Positions 31,304 to 34,729 of a stretch of DNA of 34,729 nucleotides are shown here, in pieces. The notes below the pieces were generated by a model. The model saw only the letters and a list, made by a program, of their open reading frames with translations. It was not told where the DNA came from and did no database searches. A program made the position numbers and the translations under genes. Origin of the DNA: Pseudooceanicola lipolyticus (GTDB taxonomy: Bacteria > Pseudomonadota > Alphaproteobacteria > Rhodobacterales > Rhodobacteraceae). Within the stretch, counting starts at the first letter, position 1. Each line of letters begins with the position of its first letter. The stretch spans positions 1 through 34,729 of the forward strand of contig NZ_PGTB01000031.1 of the NCBI RefSeq assembly GCF_002786325.1, read 5' to 3'.

Positions 31304-31927
31304 ATGGATATCAAAACCGTCCAGAACTCCTATGCGCGCTGGGCTCCGGTCTATGACAACACCTTCGGCGCCGTCACTGATGTGGGCCGCCGCCGCACCG
31401 TGAGCTATATCAACGGCGCGCCTGGTACGGTGCTGGAGGTCGGGGTCGGCACCGGGCTGGCGCTGCCGCATTACGCGCCGGGCATGCAGGTGACCGGGAT
31501 CGATTTCAGCGAGGACATGCTGCAGAAGGCCCGCGACAAGGTTCAGCGGATGAAGCTGCGCCAGGTCGTCGAACTGCGCCAGATGGATGCCCGAACCCTG
31601 GACTTCCCGGACAATTCCTTCGACACGGTTGCGGCGATGCATGTGCTGTCCGTGGTGCCCGAGCCGGAAAAGGTGATGTCCGAGATCGCGCGCGTCTGCA
31701 AACCCGGCGGGCGGGTGGTGATCACCAACCACTTCAAGCGCCAGACCGGGATGCTGGCCTCGATCGAGCGGTTGTTCTCGCCGTTTTCGCATATCCTTGG
31801 CTGGCATTCCGATTTCGAGATCGAGACGGTGTTGCAGGAAGAGACCCTGCGGGTGGAAGAACAGCGCTCGATGCCGCCGCTGGGGATGATGACGCTGCTG
31901 ATCCTGCGGAAAACGACCGGCGGCTAA
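31304..31927 (+). CDS. pmtA: Phosphatidylethanolamine N-methyltransferase PmtA
   Basis: 207 residues, the Rhodobacter-type PmtA. Class I SAM-dependent methyltransferase: VLEVGVGTG (43-51) binds SAM, followed by VTGIDFSEDML, the acidic MDARTLDFPDNSFD strand and ARVCKPGGRVVITNHF. The N-terminal YARWAPVYD is typical of membrane-associated PmtA/UbiE relatives. It would methylate phosphatidylethanolamine three times to phosphatidylcholine. The gene lies 9 bases after pssA, so psd-pssA-pmtA is one operon running from CDP-diacylglycerol to phosphatidylcholine. A quinone methyltransferase is a less likely alternative. Confidence 0.92.
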   Translation: MDIKTVQNSYARWAPVYDNTFGAVTDVGRRRTVSYINGAPGTVLEVGVGTGLALPHYAPGMQVTGIDFSEDMLQKARDKVQRMKLRQVVELRQMDARTLDFPDNSFDTVAAMHVLSVVPEPEKVMSEIARVCKPGGRVVITNHFKRQTGMLASIERLFSPFSHILGWHSDFEIETVLQEETLRVEEQRSMPPLGMMTLLILRKTTGG

Positions 31928-32074
31928 AGCGCCGCGCCGGTGAAGGCCGGCCGCTGTTCCAGGCGTGAACGGAATCGTCTCGCTGGATATGCGCCACCTT
32001 CAAATGCGACTTCCGTTAGAAACCAACGGGCTATCCATTGGGGCGCCTCTGGACCAGGAGCCGCCAACGCGGAA

Positions 32075-32236
32075 CTCGGCAGCCAAGAACGTCGCAGAAT
32101 TAAACGTTGGCGACAGGCCAAAGTTGCGGTTCCGAAGGTGGCACAGGCCCTGCGGCGTCCGAAAGCGAGGATTCATCGGGAGTTGACGCGGAATTTCTTT
32201 CCCGTGGCATGCTTGTCGAACCGCGATGGCCGCTAA
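32075..32236 (+). pseudogene. IS30-family transposase fragment (N-terminal HTH)
   Basis: A plus-strand frame reads LGSQERRRIKRWRQAK, then VPKVAQALRRPKARIHRELTRNFF, which matches the start of many IS30 transposases (usual form ...RLGRHRSTIFRELRRN). It stops at 32236; no DDE domain follows, and the HTH itself is eroded. It differs from the subtype at 6816-7236. The rest of the 400-base gap between pmtA and purB holds no other gene; a weak TTGCCG-17-TAAGAG promoter for purB lies at 32262-32290. Confidence 0.65.
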
Positions 32237-32329
32237 GGCGCCCCCCTCGCCCGCCTTGACCTTGCCGCGCCAGCCCTGCCGGTCTAAGAGGCGCGCAACT
32301 GTCGCAATCAAAAATCGGTGCCGCTGCCA

Positions 32330-33634
32330 ATGATCCCTCGCTATTCCCGTCCCGACATGGTCGCCATCTGGTCGCCCGAAACCAAGTTCCGCATCTGGTT
32401 CGAGATCGAGGCCCATGCCTGCGACGCGATGGCCGAACTGGGCGTGATCCCGAAGGAAAACGCCCAAGCCGTGTGGAAAGCCAAGGACGTGGAATTTGAC
32501 GTCGCCCGCATCGACGAGATCGAGGCGGTGACCAAACATGACGTGATCGCCTTCTTGACCCACCTGGCCGAGATCGTCGGCAGCGACGAGGCGCGCTTCG
32601 TGCATCAGGGCATGACCAGCTCGGACGTGCTGGATACCTGTTTCAACATCCAGCTGGTGCGCGCCTGCGACATCCTGATCGAGGATATGAAACAGCTGCT
32701 CGCCGCGCTGAAGAAACGCGCCTACGAGCATAAGGACACGGTGCGCATCGGCCGCAGCCACGGCATCCATGCCGAGCCGACGACGATGGGCCTGACCTTT
32801 GCCCGGTTCTATGCCGAGATGGACCGCAACCTGAACCGGCTGGAAAAGGCCCGGTTCGAGGTTGCCACCGGGGCGATTTCCGGCGCTGTCGGCACTTTCG
32901 CCAATATCGACCCGCGGGTCGAGGAACATGTTTGCAAAAAGCTGGGCCTCGAGCCCGAGCCGATTTCGACCCAGGTGATCCCGCGCGACCGCCACGCGGC
33001 GTTTTTCGCGGCGCTGGGTGTGGTCGCCTCGTCGGTCGAGAACATCGCCATCGAAATCCGCCATATGCAGCGCACCGAGGTGCTGGAAGCCGAGGAGTTC
33101 TTCTCGAAAGGTCAGAAAGGCAGCTCGGCGATGCCGCACAAGCGCAACCCGGTGCTGACCGAAAACCTGACCGGCCTGGCCCGGCTGGTCCGCATGGCCG
33201 TGGTGCCGGCGATGGAGAATGTCGCGCTGTGGCACGAACGCGACATCTCGCATTCCTCGGTCGAGCGCAACATCGGCCCCGACACCACCGTGACGCTGGA
33301 TTTCGCCCTGGCACGCCTGACCAGCGTTGTAGAAAAACTGGTGGTTTACCCGGACAACATGATCAAGAACATGAACAAGTTTCGCGGTCTCGTCATGTCC
33401 CAGCGGGTGCTGCTGGCGCTGACCCAGGCCGGGGTCAGCCGCGAAGACAGCTATCGTCTGGTGCAGCGCAACGCGATGAAGGTCTGGGAAGAAGGCAAGG
33501 ATTTCAAGACCGAGCTGCTGGCCGATCCCGAGGTTACCGCCGCGCTGAGCGCCGAGGAGATCGAAGAGAAATTCGACCTCGGCTATCACACCAAACATGT
33601 CGACACCATCTTCGCCCGCGTCTTCGGCGACTGA
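32330..33634 (+). CDS. purB: Adenylosuccinate lyase
   Basis: 434 residues from ATG 32330, because MIPRYSRPDMVAIWSPETKF is the standard PurB N-terminus; a GTG four codons upstream is less likely. Fumarase/aspartase superfamily enzyme that releases fumarate from SAICAR and from adenylosuccinate in purine synthesis. Marks: TKHDVIAFL, HQGMTSSDVLDT, GRSHGIHAEPTT with the catalytic His, and the signature GSSAMPHKRNP with the mobile catalytic Ser around 265-266. The binding site before the ATG is weak. Not linked to other purine genes here. Confidence 0.97.
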   Translation: MIPRYSRPDMVAIWSPETKFRIWFEIEAHACDAMAELGVIPKENAQAVWKAKDVEFDVARIDEIEAVTKHDVIAFLTHLAEIVGSDEARFVHQGMTSSDVLDTCFNIQLVRACDILIEDMKQLLAALKKRAYEHKDTVRIGRSHGIHAEPTTMGLTFARFYAEMDRNLNRLEKARFEVATGAISGAVGTFANIDPRVEEHVCKKLGLEPEPISTQVIPRDRHAAFFAALGVVASSVENIAIEIRHMQRTEVLEAEEFFSKGQKGSSAMPHKRNPVLTENLTGLARLVRMAVVPAMENVALWHERDISHSSVERNIGPDTTVTLDFALARLTSVVEKLVVYPDNMIKNMNKFRGLVMSQRVLLALTQAGVSREDSYRLVQRNAMKVWEEGKDFKTELLADPEVTAALSAEEIEEKFDLGYHTKHVDTIFARVFGD

Positions 33635-33640
33635 CCGGGT

Positions 33641-33670
33641 CCGGGCATTGCCCTGCGCAATGCCCGGTTT
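33641..33670 (+). terminator. Terminator-like hairpin after purB
   Basis: CCGGGCATTGC (33641-33651) pairs perfectly with GCAATGCCCGG (33657-33667) around a 5-base loop, followed by TTTC. The stem is very stable and lies 7 bases after the purB stop, though the T-run is only three bases. Confidence 0.7.
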
Positions 33671-33787
33671 CACGCCCGGATCCACAGCGGCCGCGCGCGC
33701 TGCGCCGCCGAGGTTTGTGAAAGCGTTTTGACCCCACGTCATTCCGGGTTACCTTTCTGGCATTGCCGCTTTGAAAGGACGTTCCCA

Positions 33788-33946
33788 ATGACATTGAAGA
33801 CCGCCCTCGCCGCCCTGACCCTTACGCTTGTTCCCGCCGTCGGTTTTGCCATGTGCTCGGGCCATGAAACCCAGGCGCAATCCTGCGCCGAAGGCAGCGT
33901 CTGGGACGCCGCCTCGCAATCTTGTGTGAAGCAAGCCACAAGCTGA
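33788..33946 (+). CDS. Small exported protein with C-x4-VWD-x5-CV motif
   Basis: 52 residues from ATG 33788, behind AAAGGACG. The first about 21 residues (MTLKTALAALTLTLVPAVGF) form a signal peptide. The mature part is only about 30 residues with three Cys and contains SCAEGSVWDAASQSCV, i.e. C-x4-VWD-x5-C-V. The same spacing occurs in the next protein. The spacing recalls small disulfide modules of chitin-binding-like type, but no such function can be claimed. Probably periplasmic or secreted, with a disulfide between the two motif Cys. Function unknown. Confidence 0.75.
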   Translation: MTLKTALAALTLTLVPAVGFAMCSGHETQAQSCAEGSVWDAASQSCVKQATS

Positions 33947-33967
33947 TCGGCTATCAGCACGTAGACA

Positions 33968-33989
33968 GAGGGTGGTTTCTGCCGCCCTC
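33968..33989 (+). terminator. Hairpin between the two small exported-protein genes
   Basis: GAGGGTGG (33968-33975) pairs with CCGCCCTC (33982-33989) with one G-T wobble and a loop TTTCTG. It could end the small gene's transcript; only a weak T-rich CGATTCTT follows. Confidence 0.4.
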
Positions 33990-34041
33990 CGATTCTTGAG
34001 GACGCGAGCGTAACCGTTCACGTTAGTTAGGGAGTTCCCAT

Positions 34042-34578
34042 ATGCGCCTCGTTCTTGCCCTTGCCTTGTCCCTGCCCGGCCTGGCCTTTGCCGCCGGTTC
34101 CGGTGACGACAATACCTCGCCCCCCAGCACCACCAAGACCACCCAGTCTTGCAAGGGGGCCCAGGTCTGGGATGAAAAGACCAAGAAATGCGTCAACCCG
34201 CAGGATTCGCGGCTGGACAGCGACACGCTCTATGGGGCGGTGCGCGAATTGGCCTATGCCGGGCGCTATCGCGATGCCCAGGCGGTGCTGGCGGCGATGC
34301 CCGACCAGGGCGATGACCGGGTGCTGACCTACTGGGGCTTCACCCACCGCAAGATGGGCGATACCGACCAGGCCAACCGTTATTACCGGCAGGCCATCGC
34401 CAAGAACCCCGACAACATCCTCGCCCGCTCCTATATGGGTCAGGGCTTTGTCGAGGCTGGCGACCTGGACGCCGCCATCGCGCAATGGCGCGCGATCAAG
34501 GCCGCGGGCGGCGAAGGCAGCTGGGCCGAGGCCTCGCTGCGCGAGGCGATCCGCAGCGGCACTACCTACAGCTACTGA
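34042..34578 (+). CDS. Exported TPR protein with C-x4-VWD-x5-CV motif
   Basis: 178 residues from ATG 34042 with GGGAG 7 bases upstream. Signal peptide MRLVLALALSLPGLAFA, then a Ser/Thr/Asp-rich linker (GSGDDNTSPPSTTKTT), then SCKGAQVWDEKTKKCV, the same C-x4-VWD-x5-C-V module as in the preceding small protein. Residues from about 65 on form tetratricopeptide-like helices: YGAVRELAYAGRYRDAQAVL, the repeat VLTYWGFTHRKMGDTDQANR and SYMGQGFVEAGDLDAAIAQW. TPR domains bind proteins, so a periplasmic assembly or scaffold role is likely; the partner is unknown. Lies 95 bases downstream of the small gene on the same strand. Confidence 0.85.
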   Translation: MRLVLALALSLPGLAFAAGSGDDNTSPPSTTKTTQSCKGAQVWDEKTKKCVNPQDSRLDSDTLYGAVRELAYAGRYRDAQAVLAAMPDQGDDRVLTYWGFTHRKMGDTDQANRYYRQAIAKNPDNILARSYMGQGFVEAGDLDAAIAQWRAIKAAGGEGSWAEASLREAIRSGTTYSY

Positions 34579-34653
34579 TCCTTTCAGGCCTTCTTTACCC
34601 CTCTGCGCCTAGACTGCCCCATCCTCCGGGGGCGTTTGGGCAAGGGTCACTGA

Positions 34654-34729
34654 ATGCAGGATCACAACGCAATCGCGCGGCTGCCAGCGGCGGCCGCGCC
34701 TGCCGGCACGGGGCCGGGCGGCGCACGCG
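34654..34729 (+). CDS. Start of an unidentified protein (truncated by window end)
   Basis: From ATG 34654, preceded by CAAGGG, the frame stays open to the right edge, reading MQDHNAIARLPAAAAPAG and on. The 25 visible residues, Ala/Gly/Pro-rich, are too few to assign a family. Codon use is GC-rich like the neighbours. It could be a real gene start or a chance frame. Confidence 0.35.
   Translation, partial: MQDHNAIARLPAAAAPAGTGPGGAR

Noticed and set aside
1-34729. tRNA, rRNA or CRISPR array
   Set aside because: No cloverleaf-like or rRNA-like sequence and no regularly spaced direct repeats were seen by eye on either strand.

Overview
The window is about 34.7 kb of GC-rich DNA, almost fully coding, with dense operons, ATGA-type stop/start overlaps and strong GGAGG ribosome-binding sites. 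Gene content points to an alphaproteobacterium of the Rhodobacteraceae, probably the Roseobacter group: a ChpT phosphotransferase of the CtrA pathway, OlsBA ornithine-lipid synthesis, a Psd-PssA-PmtA route to phosphatidylcholine, a LuxR solo, and a large acyl-CoA catabolic cluster with a LIV-type ABC importer. The taxonomic call is inference from gene content; there is no rRNA gene.

Layout. 1-4.0 kb: end of proB, proA, chpT (minus), a DUF3553 gene divergent from it, then olsB-olsA. 4.1-6.8 kb: a DsbA-fold isomerase (minus) with a palindromic operator candidate, then the rpsB-tsf operon with a clear promoter, leader hairpins and a strong intrinsic terminator. 6.8-7.5 kb: a decayed IS30-family transposase and an AT-rich regulatory stretch. 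7.5-28.1 kb: a catabolic island. Its plus-strand operon encodes an ACAD10/11-type acyl-CoA dehydrogenase and two SDRs. Next come a TesB thioesterase and a class C beta-lactamase-fold hydrolase (minus), and a GST (plus). On the minus strand lie livK-livH-livM-livG-livF and, upstream of it, ACAD-ACAD-SDR-thiolase-histidine phosphatase-APH kinase. A quinone oxidoreductase (plus), a second histidine phosphatase (minus) and a MaoC-like hydratase (plus) close it. 28.2-34.7 kb: aroQ-luxR, psd-pssA-pmtA, a second IS30 fragment, purB, two small exported proteins that share a Cys motif, and the start of one more gene.

How the genes may work together. The island looks like uptake plus CoA-ester degradation of an unidentified acid. 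Its most interesting part is that both halves of the eukaryotic ACAD11 protein (APH-type kinase and acyl-CoA dehydrogenase) are present as separate genes, with a phosphatase-fold protein beside the kinase. This recalls the phospho-hydroxyacyl-CoA chemistry known for ACAD10/11 and the levulinate (Lva) pathway; the substrate here is not visible. Oddities seen directly are a Walker A Lys-to-Arg change in LivF, a histidine phosphatase that lacks its second catalytic His and has a C-terminal frameshift at a six-A run, and a shared C-x4-VWD-x5-CV motif in two neighbouring exported proteins.
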